From the NCBI RefSeq assembly GCF_030413175.1, contig NZ_CP129212.1:124001-188000 (forward strand): a DNA stretch of 64,000 nt, given 5' to 3'. The translations under genes and the position numbers were made by a program. Shown piece after piece: positions 1 through 9,110 of the stretch. The notes below the pieces were generated by a model. It was not told the DNA's origin. It worked only from the letters and a program-made list of their open reading frames with translations, and did no database searches. The stretch comes from Bradyrhizobium roseum (GTDB lineage: Bacteria; Pseudomonadota; Alphaproteobacteria; Rhizobiales; Xanthobacteraceae). How positions within the stretch are numbered: the first letter of the stretch is position 1; every line of letters starts with the position of its first letter.

Positions 1-506
1 TGCTTGACGATGTCGTCGACGATGGCGCGGTGCGCCGCATAGCGCGCAGTGATCTCGGCGTAGGATTTCGCAGCCGCGGCGCTGTCGGCCCTGGCAAGCG
101 CGGGCAACAGCCCGTCCTGTATCGCGGTCCAGAAGCGGCGCACCTCGCCGTCGGATTTCTCCACCAGCTTGGTCTTGAGAGCCGCGTCGAGATCGGATTT
201 GACCCAGAAATCGCGCCGCTCGTCATATTCCTTCTTGAGCTGAACGATCCTGTCGCGATGCGCCGCAAGTTTTGCAGGGTCGTGCAGCACCAGCGTTGCC
301 TCAAGATAGGCCTCGATCACGTACTCCGGCGGCGGCAGGATGTCGGCAATGAGGTCATTGCCGAGCTTGATCCGGTCGTAGAGCGGACCGCCGACCTTGA
401 GCTGTGACAGCCCATAGGCGCTGGTGGCGATGACGGCACCGAGACCCAATGCGGTGACCAGTCCGAAAATAAATATCGCGCGCGAAATCGTGAGCCGCAG
501 CGTCAT
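1..506 (-). CDS. Methyl-accepting chemotaxis protein, N-terminal part (cut by window edge)
   Basis: This open frame begins at an ATG (504-506) and runs off the left edge, so only about 168 residues are visible. A short basic N-terminus (MTLRLTISR) is followed by one hydrophobic segment at about residues 10-31, then a helical periplasmic stretch rich in charged residues. That is how transmembrane chemoreceptors of rhizobial relatives begin. The HAMP and signalling domains would lie outside the window, so the assignment rests on N-terminal architecture and general resemblance only. It would sense a ligand in the periplasm and signal to CheA. Another single-pass sensor, such as a histidine kinase, remains possible. 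Confidence 0.6.
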   Translation of the reverse strand, partial: MTLRLTISRAIFIFGLVTALGLGAVIATSAYGLSQLKVGGPLYDRIKLGNDLIADILPPPEYVIEAYLEATLVLHDPAKLAAHRDRIVQLKKEYDERRDFWVKSDLDAALKTKLVEKSDGEVRRFWTAIQDGLLPALARADSAAAAKSYAEITARYAAHRAIVDDIVK

Positions 507-625
507 GGCAATGCTCTCCGCGCCGGGGAAAAAAATCCCGGCGAACGAAATAGCTACGATTTAGTTTAAAATTGCGTTTATCCGGTATGCCACGGAGACA
601 AGATAATCGCCGTTCCCGGAAAGAC

Positions 626-1087
626 CTACGCCGCGCTCGCCGGCGGCAGCGCCAGTACGGAATAGATCGCCTGGGCGTCGCGCGAGGCGCGCAGCTTCTT
701 GGCGACGTCCACGTCGCGCAACAACCGCGCGATTCGCGCCAGCGCCTTCAGGTGATCGGCGCCGGCGCCTTCCGGGGCCAGCAGCAGGAAAATCAGGTCG
801 ACCGGCTGGCCGTCCATTGCCTCGAAATCGATCGGGCGCTCCAGGCGTGCAAACAGCCCGAACAGCTTTTCCAGCTTCGGCAGCTTGCCGTGCGGGATGG
901 CGACGCCATAGCCGACGGCGGTCGTGCCGAGCTTTTCGCGCTGCAACAACACCTCGAACACTGCGCGTTCGTTCTGGCCGGTCAGGACCGACGCACGCGC
1001 CGCCAGTTCCTGCAATGCCTGCTTCTTGCTGATGACCTTCAAAGCCGGGAGAATCGCCTCGGGTGCGACCAGATCGGTAATCGTCAT
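626..1087 (-). CDS. ptsN: PTS IIA-like nitrogen-regulatory protein PtsN (EIIA-Ntr)
   Basis: This 153-residue protein is the terminal phosphoacceptor of the PTS-Ntr chain (PtsP-NPr-PtsN), which signals nitrogen and potassium status rather than moving sugar. The EIIA fructose/mannitol-type domain fills the whole protein. The phosphorylated histidine is H66 in the context VAIPHGKLP. I chose the ATG at 1085-1087 because the protein then starts MTITDLVAPE, as the family does; the open frame continues about 46 codons upstream without family-like sequence. It sits last in the lptC-lptA-lptB-rpoN-hpf-ptsN run, the same order as the rpoN locus of enterobacteria. Confidence 0.93.
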   Translation of the reverse strand: MTITDLVAPEAILPALKVISKKQALQELAARASVLTGQNERAVFEVLLQREKLGTTAVGYGVAIPHGKLPKLEKLFGLFARLERPIDFEAMDGQPVDLIFLLLAPEGAGADHLKALARIARLLRDVDVAKKLRASRDAQAIYSVLALPPASAA

Positions 1088-1317
1088 GGGGCGTTCCGAG
1101 GTGAATTGCGAGATAAATTGCGAGATAGGTTCTGAAGCCGGGGCGTCAAGAAGGTGAGACGGGAGGCGGGCTTGGACCCGGGTCCCGGTGTGGGCGCTTC
1201 TACTCCAACCCATGCGCGGTGCCAACTCCCGAAGGACCAGTTCCGGCGTCCTAGGCTTAAGGGCCGCGGACCATAGGGAGGGAGGCTGGGGGCGTCAATG
1301 CCGTCCGACATGGAAAC

Positions 1318-1905
1318 TCAGGGGGTAACCGTGGGAGGATCGACCCAGCCGACATTGCCGTCCGGCCGGCGGTAAATAATGTTCACCCGACCGCTGGAGC
1401 CGTGCTGGAACACGAGGCAGGCGGCGCCGGTGAGATCCAGCTCCATCACCGCCTCGCTGACCGAAAGCCGCTTCAACGACGTGGTGGCCTCGGCGATGAT
1501 GACGGGGCTGTAGGCGGTGACCTCCTCGTCGCTTTCCGCCGGCGCCTCGATCACATAGCTCGGCGCATCGATGTCGGCCAGCGCCGCGTTGGCGGCGTAG
1601 GTCTTGCGGGCCGAACGATCCTTCAACCGGCTCTTGTAGCGGCGTAACCGCTTCTCGATCATCACCAGCGCCTGGTCGGCGCTGGCATAGGCATCGGTGG
1701 CGTTGGAATCCGCCTCGAGCGTGATTCCGGAATCGAGATGTAGCGAGCAGTCGGTGCGGAAACCAAAGCCATCTTTGCTCAGGGTGATATGGCCGGAGTA
1801 GTTGCCGTCGAAATACTTTCTTAAGACTTCGTCGGTGCGCTCGCTGACGCGCGAGCGAAGCGCTTCACCGACGCTGATGCTTTTGCCGGAGACTCGAAGG
1901 GTCAT
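1318..1905 (-). CDS. hpf: Long-form ribosome hibernation promoting factor
   Basis: This 195-residue protein dimerises and inactivates 70S ribosomes in stationary phase. The N-terminal S30AE/YfiA-type domain covers about residues 1-105, starting MTLRVSGKSISVGEALR. A linker follows, then the C-terminal dimerisation domain of long HPFs (about 130-195, containing VSEAVMELDLTGAACLVF and ending near GWVDPPTVTP). The length fits the long form. The ATG at 1903-1905 was chosen because family homology starts there and a GCGAGG motif precedes it. The gene lies directly downstream of rpoN, its usual neighbour. Confidence 0.92.
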   Translation of the reverse strand: MTLRVSGKSISVGEALRSRVSERTDEVLRKYFDGNYSGHITLSKDGFGFRTDCSLHLDSGITLEADSNATDAYASADQALVMIEKRLRRYKSRLKDRSARKTYAANAALADIDAPSYVIEAPAESDEEVTAYSPVIIAEATTSLKRLSVSEAVMELDLTGAACLVFQHGSSGRVNIIYRRPDGNVGWVDPPTVTP

Positions 1906-1995
1906 TTGATGCCTCGCTTGATGCCTCGACTGCTCTGGATTTCCCGGATCGGCGCTTCCGGTATCTGAGACTATCGCGATTTGACGCCAACGCAA

Positions 1996-3642
1996 TCAGG
2001 CCGGAGCCGTATCGCGGGACCGGTCGGAGGAGGTGGCGGGAGCGGAAAGTGCGTTACCGAGCATGCTCTGTTTGTCGCGGCGTCGTTGCACCGAGGACGG
2101 AATGCGCATCGCTTCGCGGTATTTCGCGACCGTGCGGCGGGCAATGTCAATGCCCGTTGCGCGCAATCGTTCCACGATAGTGTCGTCGGAAAGAATCGCG
2201 TTCGGGGCTTCCGCATCGATCAACTGCTTGATGTGATGCCGCACCGCCTCCGCCGAATGCGCCTCGCCCCCGTCGGCCGACGCGATCGAGGCGGTGAAGA
2301 AATATTTCAGCTCAAAACTGCCGCGGTTGGTCGCCATATATTTGTTGGCGGTGACCCGCGACACCGTCGATTCGTGCATCTGGATCGCGTCCGCCACCGC
2401 CTTCAGATTCAGCGGTCGCAGATGCGCGACGCCATGGGTGAAGAAACCGTCCTGCTGCCGCACGATTTCGGTGGCGACCTTCAGGATGGTGCGGGCGCGC
2501 TGATCCAGCGCGCGCACCAGCCAGGTCGCGTTCTGCAGGCATTCGGTGAAATAGGATTTGTCGCCGTCCTTGCGGATCGTCTTCGACAGCTCGGTGTAGT
2601 AGACCTGATTGACCAGCACGCGCGGCAACGTGTCGCTGTTCAGCTCGACATGCCAGCCGCCGTCAGGACCTGGTCGCACATAGACGTCAGGCACCATGGT
2701 CTGCGTGCGCGCCGAACCGAATTTCAGGCCGGGCTTGGGATCGAGCCGGCGGATTTCGCCGATCATGTCGGTGATGTCCTCGTCATCGACGCCGCACAAT
2801 TTGCGCAGTGACGCGATGTCGCGCTTCGCCAGCAGGTCGAGATGCTCCACCAGCGCCTGCATGGCAGGATCGTAGCGGTTCAGTTCGCGAAGCTGGATCG
2901 CGAGGCACTCGCTCAAGTTCCGCGCACAGACGCCGGGCGGATCGAATTTTTGCAACACGGCCAGAACCGCATCAACATCGCCCTGCGGGGCGCCCAGCCG
3001 CTCGGCGGCCTGTCCCAGATCCGGCGGCAGATAGCCGGCATCGTCGACGAGGTCGATCAGATACTGTCCGATCATGCGCTGCGACGGCCCGCTGAAAGCG
3101 ACCGCAAGCTGTTCGGCGAGGTGGCTGCCCAGCGTCACCTCGGCGGCGACGAAGGCTTCCAGATTGTAGTCGTCGTCGTTGGAGGCGCCGCCGCCCCATT
3201 CGGTGTAGGCGGTCGGCGCCGCATCCTGCGCTACGCGGGCGGCAGCTTCGGCCGGTTCCTCGGAAAAGACGTTGTCGAGCGGGGTGTCCAGCGTCTGCTC
3301 GATCTCGGTGCGGCTGCCGAGGTCGCGATTCAACCATTCTTCCTGGCCGGGCTCGAAGGCGTCGCCGGAGCCAGAGGCCATATCGGAGGGTTCGCCGCCG
3401 CCGTCCTCACCAAAGTTCCCGGAATCGGCATATTCAGGGCGTTCGGCAGCCGGCTCGCCTGCTACGGGGATTTCGGGGCCATCGCTCGCGCGATCCAGCA
3501 GCGGATTGCGCTCAAGCTCTTCCTCGACAAACGCCGACAGGTCGAGATTCGACAATTGCAGCAGCTTGATCGCCTGCATCAGCTGGGGCGTCATCACCAG
3601 CGACTGCGACTGACGGAACTCTAATCTCTGCGTTAGCGCCAT
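1996..3642 (-). CDS. rpoN: RNA polymerase sigma-54 factor RpoN
   Basis: This 548-residue sigma-54 directs polymerase to -24/-12 promoters that need AAA+ activators, such as those for nitrogen assimilation. Region I is glutamine- and leucine-rich at the N-terminus (QSLVMTPQLMQAIKLLQ). An acidic region follows, then the core-binding and DNA-binding domains. The RpoN box ARRTVAKYRE, which reads the -24 element, lies near the C-terminus. The length is normal for rhizobia. The start is an ATG at 3640-3642. lptB lies upstream and hpf and ptsN downstream on the same strand. The 209 bp gap to lptB leaves room for a separate promoter. Confidence 0.97.
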   Translation of the reverse strand: MALTQRLEFRQSQSLVMTPQLMQAIKLLQLSNLDLSAFVEEELERNPLLDRASDGPEIPVAGEPAAERPEYADSGNFGEDGGGEPSDMASGSGDAFEPGQEEWLNRDLGSRTEIEQTLDTPLDNVFSEEPAEAAARVAQDAAPTAYTEWGGGASNDDDYNLEAFVAAEVTLGSHLAEQLAVAFSGPSQRMIGQYLIDLVDDAGYLPPDLGQAAERLGAPQGDVDAVLAVLQKFDPPGVCARNLSECLAIQLRELNRYDPAMQALVEHLDLLAKRDIASLRKLCGVDDEDITDMIGEIRRLDPKPGLKFGSARTQTMVPDVYVRPGPDGGWHVELNSDTLPRVLVNQVYYTELSKTIRKDGDKSYFTECLQNATWLVRALDQRARTILKVATEIVRQQDGFFTHGVAHLRPLNLKAVADAIQMHESTVSRVTANKYMATNRGSFELKYFFTASIASADGGEAHSAEAVRHHIKQLIDAEAPNAILSDDTIVERLRATGIDIARRTVAKYREAMRIPSSVQRRRDKQSMLGNALSAPATSSDRSRDTAPA

Positions 3643-3851
3643 GAGGCCAAGAACCGATACACATGAAAGTTGGTCCGATTCTTGCTTATATTAGTCTGAA
3701 GCCCTTGTACACGTCTTGACGAATGCAAAATTTGGGCTATAGCGCCCACCGCACAAAACAGGCTCCGGCTTTCGCACCCCGCGAACAGCAGATTGCCAAA
3801 TTAACGCAATAGCTTATCGCCCGATCGTCAAATCCTTGGAACTTTGTAGGA
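3643..3851. other. lptB-rpoN intergenic region
   Basis: This 209 bp gap separates lptB from rpoN on the minus strand. It is more AT-rich than its neighbours, which suits an rpoN promoter. I could not assign convincing -35/-10 elements and see no small gene in it. Confidence 0.4.
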
Positions 3852-4850
3852 TTACAGCCGAAACTCTTCGCCAAGGTAAAGGCGGCGTACATCGGGGTCA
3901 TTAACGATCTCTTCCGGACTGCCTTCGGTCAGGATCTGCCCGGCATAGACGATATAGGCGCGGTCCGTCAGTCCCAGGGTCTCCCGCACGTTGTGGTCGG
4001 TGATGAGGACGCCGATGCCACGGTTGGTGAGGTGGCGGACCAGGTCCTGGATGTCGCCGACCGCGATCGGGTCGATGCCGGCAAAGGGTTCGTCGAGCAG
4101 CATGTAGTTCGGGCGCGTCGCCAGCGCGCGCGCGATCTCGACGCGACGGCGCTCGCCGCCGGACAGTGCGATCGAGGGCGATTTGCGCAAGCGCGTGATG
4201 TTGAATTCATCGAGCAGCGAATTGAGTTCCGCCTCGCGCTTTTTGCGGTTGGGCTCGACCACCTCCAGCACGGCGCGGATGTTCTGCTCCACCGTCAGGC
4301 CGCGAAAGATCGAGGCCTCCTGCGGCAGATAGCCGATGCCGAGCCGCGCGCGCTGATACATCGGCAGCCGGGTCACGTCATGGCCGTCGAGTTCGATGGC
4401 CCCGCGATCCGCCTTGATGAGACCGGTGATCATGTAGAACACCGTGGTCTTGCCGGCGCCGTTCGGGCCCAGCAGGCCGACGGCCTCGCCGCGGCGCACA
4501 TAGATGCTGACGCCGCGCACCACCTGCCGTGTGCCGAAACTTTTTTCCACGCTGTGGACGGCGAGAAGACCGGGCCGCTTGGTCAGACGCGAGGCTTCGT
4601 TGCCACTGGACCTGGGACGCGGCCCCTGCGCGCGGGGACGTGGCTCACGGGCCGGCTCGACGTCGGCCTGCGCCAATTCCAGCCCAGGCAGCGCGGCCGT
4701 ACGCGCTTTCGGCGGCGTATCGCGCACCGGGGTCGCCAGCATGTCGCCAAAGGAGTCGCCGAGCGCGGTGATGTCGTCGCGCGACCGCGCAAAGGCGGGT
4801 CCACCGCGCTTTGCCGGGCGCCGACGAAACATGCCGAATAAATCCACCAT
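3852..4850 (-). CDS. lptB: LPS export ABC transporter ATP-binding protein LptB
   Basis: This is the cytoplasmic ATPase of the LptB2FG complex, which extracts lipopolysaccharide from the inner membrane. The ABC domain shows Walker [10 protein letters not shown], the signature [14 protein letters not shown], Walker [12 protein letters not shown] and the switch histidine in ITDHN. Homology to LptB begins only at about residue 90 ([12 protein letters not shown]). The first 90 residues are a basic, proline-rich extension, so the 332-residue product is longer than the roughly 240 of E. coli LptB. The frame has an ATG at 4848-4850, and I cannot exclude a later internal start. lptA and lptC lie upstream. 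Confidence 0.95.
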   Translation of the reverse strand: MVDLFGMFRRRPAKRGGPAFARSRDDITALGDSFGDMLATPVRDTPPKARTAALPGLELAQADVEPAREPRPRAQGPRPRSSGNEASRLTKRPGLLAVHSVEKSFGTRQVVRGVSIYVRRGEAVGLLGPNGAGKTTVFYMITGLIKADRGAIELDGHDVTRLPMYQRARLGIGYLPQEASIFRGLTVEQNIRAVLEVVEPNRKKREAELNSLLDEFNITRLRKSPSIALSGGERRRVEIARALATRPNYMLLDEPFAGIDPIAVGDIQDLVRHLTNRGIGVLITDHNVRETLGLTDRAYIVYAGQILTEGSPEEIVNDPDVRRLYLGEEFRL

Positions 4851-5045
4851 CCCGCTTCGCTTACGCCTTTCACGGTGATTCCGCGACGCGCCCGCCGGCG
4901 AATCGCCTCGCTAGCGAACCATGAATGAATGGATGTGCCCTGCCCAGCGAAACACCCTGCCGTGCACCCTGCCCCGTAGATACAGGCTCGCGCCACCGGC
5001 TTCAACTGCAGGCGCTTCAATTAATCTTTAAGGCGCTGATATGTC
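4851..5045. other. lptA-lptB intergenic region
   Basis: This 195 bp spacer lies between lptA and lptB on the minus strand. No small gene or clear terminator is visible. A short AT-rich patch (about 5020-5045) lies just past the lptA stop codon. lptB could have its own promoter here, although a common transcript is also possible. Confidence 0.35.
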
Positions 5046-5738
5046 TTATTTTTTGCCGGGGATCAGCGACGGGATGGCAACCGGCGCGGGCTTCGCGCCG
5101 CCCGAGCCGGAGCCGCAATTCTCGCCCTGGATGAACATGCCCTGCACCTTGTTGGTGTCGGATTCGACGCGCGACACCCCGGTCGTCATGTCGACCTTGA
5201 GGCGGTCGCCCTTGAGCACGTTCTTGCACTGGGTCAGCACCACCCCACCCGCCATGGTGATCAGATTAGCGCGCGGATCGAAGATCGCGGTCTCGCCGGT
5301 CACGACCTGGTCCTTCTGCGTGACCACGACGGAGCCCCTCGCTTCCAGCCGGCGGATCGACGAACTGCCCCCGGGGCCAGGGGTCGCCGACTGCATCGTG
5401 CCGGATTTTGCACCCTTCGGGGCAGCGGGCGCCGGTGCAGACGCTGCCGGCGTCGGACCGGAATCGTAAAACACCACGAGCGATTTCGAGGTCATGGTGG
5501 TGTCGCCCTGCACGACCTTCACGTTGCCGGAGAAGGTCGCCTCCTTTTTCTTGTCGCGCATTTCCAGCGAGGCCGCCTCGATCTGAATCGGCTGGTCGCG
5601 GTTCTGCGTGAACCCCTGCATCGCATTCGGCACGCCCGACATGGCGCCCTGCGCGCTGACTGCGCCGGGGGCGATCGATGCGAGCGCGAACGCTGCGGCC
5701 GCAAAACTGCGCGAGAAGAACTGCATCATTGAGATCAC
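5046..5738 (-). CDS. lptA: LPS transport periplasmic bridge protein LptA (OstA family)
   Basis: This 230-residue protein forms the periplasmic bridge that carries lipopolysaccharide from LptC to LptD. The N-terminus is a signal peptide (hydrophobic stretch SFAAAAFALASIAPGAVSA, probable cleavage after VSA). The OstA/LptA beta-jellyroll domain follows at about residues 48-205. The frame opens with GTG at 5736-5738, which overlaps the lptC stop in a GTGA arrangement. An ATG nine bases further in (5727-5729) would keep the signal peptide and is an equally credible start. The overlap implies translational coupling with lptC. Confidence 0.93.
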   Translation of the reverse strand: MISMMQFFSRSFAAAAFALASIAPGAVSAQGAMSGVPNAMQGFTQNRDQPIQIEAASLEMRDKKKEATFSGNVKVVQGDTTMTSKSLVVFYDSGPTPAASAPAPAAPKGAKSGTMQSATPGPGGSSSIRRLEARGSVVVTQKDQVVTGETAIFDPRANLITMAGGVVLTQCKNVLKGDRLKVDMTTGVSRVESDTNKVQGMFIQGENCGSGSGGAKPAPVAIPSLIPGKK

Positions 5739-6502
5739 TTCGTGCTCGATGACTTGCCGGCGCCGGACCGCGCCTTCTGTGGCGCCGGTTCAGGCTCGGG
5801 CTCCGGTGCCGTGGGGCTTTCCATGATCAGGTTCATCACGACATTGCCTTCGAAGCGAACGACCTCGCCGCTGTTGAGAATTTTGAGCCGGTCGGCCGTT
5901 AGCGTCCCGTTCAGCAATTTGACATCGACGTGTTCGTCCGACGTCACCGTTCCCTTGTTGATATCGATATAGGCTTGCGAAAGTCTGGCCTCGTATCCGG
6001 TGGAGGATTGCAGGAAGATATCCTTGCGCAGGTCCAGCATCTGCTGCTTGCTATCGAAAAATCCCGTGCGCGCATCCATCGTCACCGTGCTCTTGTCCTC
6101 CATCATGACTTTTGCGCGCAACGTCTGCAGCTCAACGCTGTCCGGCTTGGTCAAATCCTGGATCGCGGCCTTGGCCCACACTTCGTAGGGACGCTGGTCC
6201 GTTGAGAAACCTGCAAGGTGCGGCGTTTCCATGGTGATCTTGGTGCCCGACACCACAAGATTGCTGATGTCGACAGGCAGCTTTGCGAGCGCCGTCTGGA
6301 ACGGGTTCACGAAGACCTGGATCAGGACGATGCTGGCCAAGGCCAGCACCACGGCTGCCGGGACCGCCACCCGCAGCACCCGCACCATACGGCTGTGACG
6401 GGCGGCCGCTCTAAAGCGGATTTCCAGTCCCCGGTCGTAGGCTGGGCTCTGTATCGAGTTCACCGCGGCTCCAAGGGGCGCCATGGGGCGCCGTGACACC
6501 AT
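5735..6502 (-). CDS. lptC: LPS export protein LptC
   Basis: This 255-residue bitopic inner-membrane protein takes lipopolysaccharide from LptB2FG and hands it to LptA. A cytoplasmic N-terminus of about 40 residues is followed by one membrane helix (about 42-64, VAVPAAVVLALASIVLIQVF). The periplasmic domain is of LptC type (YEVWAKAAIQDL, FEGNVVMNLIMES). The tail is rich in Pro, Glu and Lys. The stop codon overlaps the lptA start by four bases. Alternative in-frame starts exist within the first 15 codons (M7 or V15). Confidence 0.92.
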   Translation of the reverse strand: MVSRRPMAPLGAAVNSIQSPAYDRGLEIRFRAAARHSRMVRVLRVAVPAAVVLALASIVLIQVFVNPFQTALAKLPVDISNLVVSGTKITMETPHLAGFSTDQRPYEVWAKAAIQDLTKPDSVELQTLRAKVMMEDKSTVTMDARTGFFDSKQQMLDLRKDIFLQSSTGYEARLSQAYIDINKGTVTSDEHVDVKLLNGTLTADRLKILNSGEVVRFEGNVVMNLIMESPTAPEPEPEPAPQKARSGAGKSSSTK

Positions 6503-6612
6503 GAAAGCGTCATCCTACCCGCAATCGCGGGATTATGCAGCCCGAGAGAGGAGCCCGGAGTGTGACCGAAACGGGGCAGAAGCGCCTGACGGGCCGCTTC
6601 ACATAGCCTCGC

Positions 6613-7227
6613 TCACGAATGCGCGAAGATGTCCTCGGCCTCCCAGCCGCCGAGGTCAAGTTTGACCCGCGTCGGCAGGAAGTCAAAACAGGCCTGAGCC
6701 AACTCCTTGCGGCCCTCGCGCGCCAGCATGGCATCGAGCCGCTCGCGCAGACCATGCAGATGCAGCACGTCGGACGCGGCATAGGCGAGCTGCGCCTCGC
6801 TGAGGCTGGCCGCGCCCCAGTCGCTCGACTGTTGCTGCTTCGACAGGTCGACGTTGAGCACCTCGCGGACGAGGTCCTTCAGGCCGTGGCGATCAGTGTA
6901 AGTGCGCGTCAGCCGCGAGGCGATCTTGGTGCAATAGACCGGCTGCGGCATCACGCCAAAGGCGTTGTAGAGCGCGGTGAGATCGAAACGCGCGAAATGA
7001 AAGATCTTCGTGACGGCGGGATTGGCCAGCAGCGCTTTCAGGTTCGGCGCGTCGGTATGCCCCTTCGGGATCTGGATGACATCGGCGCTGCCGTCGCCAT
7101 TCGACATCTGCACCACGCAGAGCCGGTCGCGATGCGGATTGAGGCCCATGGTCTCGGTATCGATCGCCACCGAATCCGTGTAGCGGGACAGATCAGGCAG
7201 ATCGCCGCGATGCAGGCGGATGGTCAT
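6613..7227 (-). CDS. rnd: Short ribonuclease D-type 3'-5' exonuclease
   Basis: This 204-residue protein has the DEDDy exonuclease fold. The metal-binding residues are D23 and E25 (AIDTETMGLN), D82 (HFARFDL) and Y149 with D153 (YAASDVLHL). E. coli RNase D is about 375 residues and carries two HRDC domains after the nuclease. This protein stops after the nuclease domain, as is common for alphaproteobacterial short RNase D proteins. It probably trims tRNA and other small RNA 3' ends. It lies upstream of lptC on the same strand, 110 bp away. The start is an ATG at 7225-7227. Confidence 0.88.
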   Translation of the reverse strand: MTIRLHRGDLPDLSRYTDSVAIDTETMGLNPHRDRLCVVQMSNGDGSADVIQIPKGHTDAPNLKALLANPAVTKIFHFARFDLTALYNAFGVMPQPVYCTKIASRLTRTYTDRHGLKDLVREVLNVDLSKQQQSSDWGAASLSEAQLAYAASDVLHLHGLRERLDAMLAREGRKELAQACFDFLPTRVKLDLGGWEAEDIFAHS

Positions 7228-7784
7228 GGAGGAAAGCCTCGTGTCTCAGGTCGATTCGACGGAACACTAGCGCCCAAAACCGCGCGAGGCGAGCGGCTGG
7301 CTGCCACCTGGACCGCGAAGAGCGGCTTTTCGCAGTGGTTTTTGGCTTCAGGCGGATGTCTGTTTTGCGGGAACCGCCCTTCGAGCGCGCGTACGCCAGA
7401 GCGGGATGGGTTGGGGTCGGATCGAGCATCCGTTGGCGCGAAGTGTTAACGATTTCGCGTCCCGGACGCACTGAAGATACTCTTCGGCGGTTCACCGCAG
7501 GTGTCCAGACACAAAAAATGCGAAAACAACCCCATGCAAAGTAGAATGGGGCCCGGCTCGCACTCGCGCCATTTGCGTCCGGGGCACGAGATGGTCCGTC
7601 CTCACGGCCAACCTGATCTCATCTCGCTTCAGCCCTTGCCGGCGACCACCCGTCGCCACGCCAGCAGTCTGCGGCGCGATCAAACGGTTGCCGACATCCC
7701 CCAGCCACCTCTTAGTCGCGCCCCTCCTATCCCGCATTCAGAAAATGATCGAAGTCACGGGCCGATCCTCCTTTTTCGGAATAT
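7228..7784. other. Gene-poor region between rnd and a TetR gene
   Basis: No frame in this stretch of about 560 bp reads as a recognisable protein. A frame runs on the plus strand into the TetR gene, but the part before 7804 has no family-like sequence. The part at 7490-7545 (ACAAAAAATGCG followed by CCCCATGCAAAGTAGAATGG) reminds me of a sequence repeated in Bradyrhizobium genomes. I cannot confirm that from one copy. Confidence 0.4.
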
Positions 7785-7802
7785 ATATGTTAGTATACAT
7801 AT
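7785..7802. promoter_or_regulatory. AT-rich inverted repeat, likely TetR autoregulatory operator
   Basis: The perfect inverted repeat ATATGT-N6-ACATAT sits in a strikingly AT-rich patch (7780-7810) of otherwise GC-rich DNA. It ends two bases before an in-frame ATG of the TetR gene and 43 bases before the preferred start. TetR-family proteins commonly bind palindromes overlapping their own promoters, so autoregulation is the natural reading, but it is an inference. Confidence 0.5.
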
Positions 7803-7845
7803 TATGAAGGTCGACATACTTATTTGTAATTGGTATTCCCCGCCC

Positions 7846-8430
7846 ATGGCGAAAGCTGATGATTCCAAAGGGAAAACACTGACCGCCGCGGTCAAGCTGT
7901 TTCGCCAGCAGGGCTATCACGGCACCGCGCTGCACGACATCCTGAAGGCCGGAGGTGCACCGCGCGGGTCGCTGTATTTTCATTTCCCAAAGGGCAAGGA
8001 GGAGATCGGCGCAGGCGCATTGTCGCTTGCCGGCGAAGCCGTGCGCCAAGCCATCGTGCAGGCCGCCGAAAAATCCGACAGCGCCGAGAGCTTTCTGGTC
8101 CGCATCGTCCGCGCCATGGCGGCGGATCTTGAACGCTCCGGTTACAGGGAAGGCTGCCCGATCGCGACTACGGCCCTTGAAACCGCCGCGCAATCCGAGG
8201 TGCTCGGCGCGGCGACCCGAACCGCATTTCAGAAATGGGAACTGGAGATCAAACGCGGACTGTTCCGCTTCGGCCTGACGTCGGGCGACGCGGATCTGGT
8301 CGCCACGATGGTCCTCAGCCAGATCGAAGGCGCGCTGCTGCTCGCGCGAACCTATCGTAGCCTCGCGCCGATCCAGCGCACTGAGGAAGCGGTGCGGCTG
8401 CTGGCGTACGCCGCAAAGAGCGCGAATTGA
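7846..8430 (+). CDS. TetR/AcrR family transcriptional regulator
   Basis: The preferred product has 194 residues. The N-terminal helix-turn-helix is typical of TetR (AVKLFRQQGYHGTALHDILKAGGAPRGSLYFHFP), with the SLYFHFP recognition-helix motif. The C-terminal ligand domain resembles the TetR_C group of YxaF/LmrA-like repressors (REGCPIATTALE). Two starts are plausible. The ATG at 7846 gives MAKADDSKGK, like homologues. The ATG at 7804 adds 14 residues and abuts the palindrome. Neither has a strong ribosome-binding site. The regulated gene is not obvious, because the next gene downstream is a broken receptor on the other strand. Confidence 0.85.
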   Translation: MAKADDSKGKTLTAAVKLFRQQGYHGTALHDILKAGGAPRGSLYFHFPKGKEEIGAGALSLAGEAVRQAIVQAAEKSDSAESFLVRIVRAMAADLERSGYREGCPIATTALETAAQSEVLGAATRTAFQKWELEIKRGLFRFGLTSGDADLVATMVLSQIEGALLLARTYRSLAPIQRTEEAVRLLAYAAKSAN

Positions 8431-8590
8431 ATCCCGGGACTGTTTTGCATCGAACCGACTTCAATGAGCCGTGAAGGCGATGGCCGCCTCATTCGCGGCA
8501 AGCCGCACGCAAAGTGATTCTGCAACCATCCCCTTAGGTTGAGTTCCAAACAACGCGCGCTAAAGTCCAACGGCGGGGCGCCCGGACCGG

Positions 8591-8894
8591 CTAGGTTCGG
8601 TCAAAGGAAATTCGGAAGGCCGAGCTCACGCAATGACGGGGCGGATTTTCGCGCCACGCGTTGAAGTTATTGCGGTTGTTGACCCCCGTTGAGATAGACG
8701 TTCGGGTCCTGGCCGCGGACCTTGAAATAGTCGTTGCGTGAATCGCCGCCGCCCGGCTCGGCAAAGACGCCGGGTACATAGCACAGGGTCTCCCGCACGC
8801 GGCTGACACCTTGATCCCGGACGCGCTCGGCGCTGACGACGGAAATCGACTGCGCCGTCTGGTTCAGCGGCGTACCGGTCTTGGTTCCGGTGCA
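8591..8894 (-). pseudogene. TonB-dependent siderophore receptor remnant (plug domain only, frameshifted)
   Basis: On the minus strand, about 75 codons read as the plug domain of a siderophore receptor (TGTPLNQTAQSISVVS..., ETLCYVPGVFAEPGGGDSRN, VRGQDPNVYLNG). At a run of five C (8683-8687) the frame is lost. The family-like sequence continues in another frame (NNFNAWRENP), then ends. The signal peptide, the N-terminal part of the receptor and the whole beta-barrel (about 500 residues) are missing, so this is a remnant rather than a sequencing slip alone. A PepSY membrane protein, often paired with such receptors, lies next to it on the same strand. Confidence 0.75.
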
Positions 8895-9110
8895 GAAACA
8901 TCGAACGCCAACGTCGCAACCGCGATGGTCGAAGCCCCAAAGAGATATCCCGCATAGTTCATCATCGCCCCACATTCCAACCGGTACTGCCGGGCAGCGG
9001 TAACGATCGTGATAATACGCCGAAAGTGGATTTGTTCTTTATGCGAGCATATCGACGTAGAGCTGCCCTAGATGATGCGCTGTCTATCTGGGACTATAAC
9101 GGCTCCAAAT

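Noticed and set aside
7501..7803. An N-terminal extension of the TetR protein
   Set aside because: The extra 100 codons are not TetR-like, and they cross the palindromic operator.
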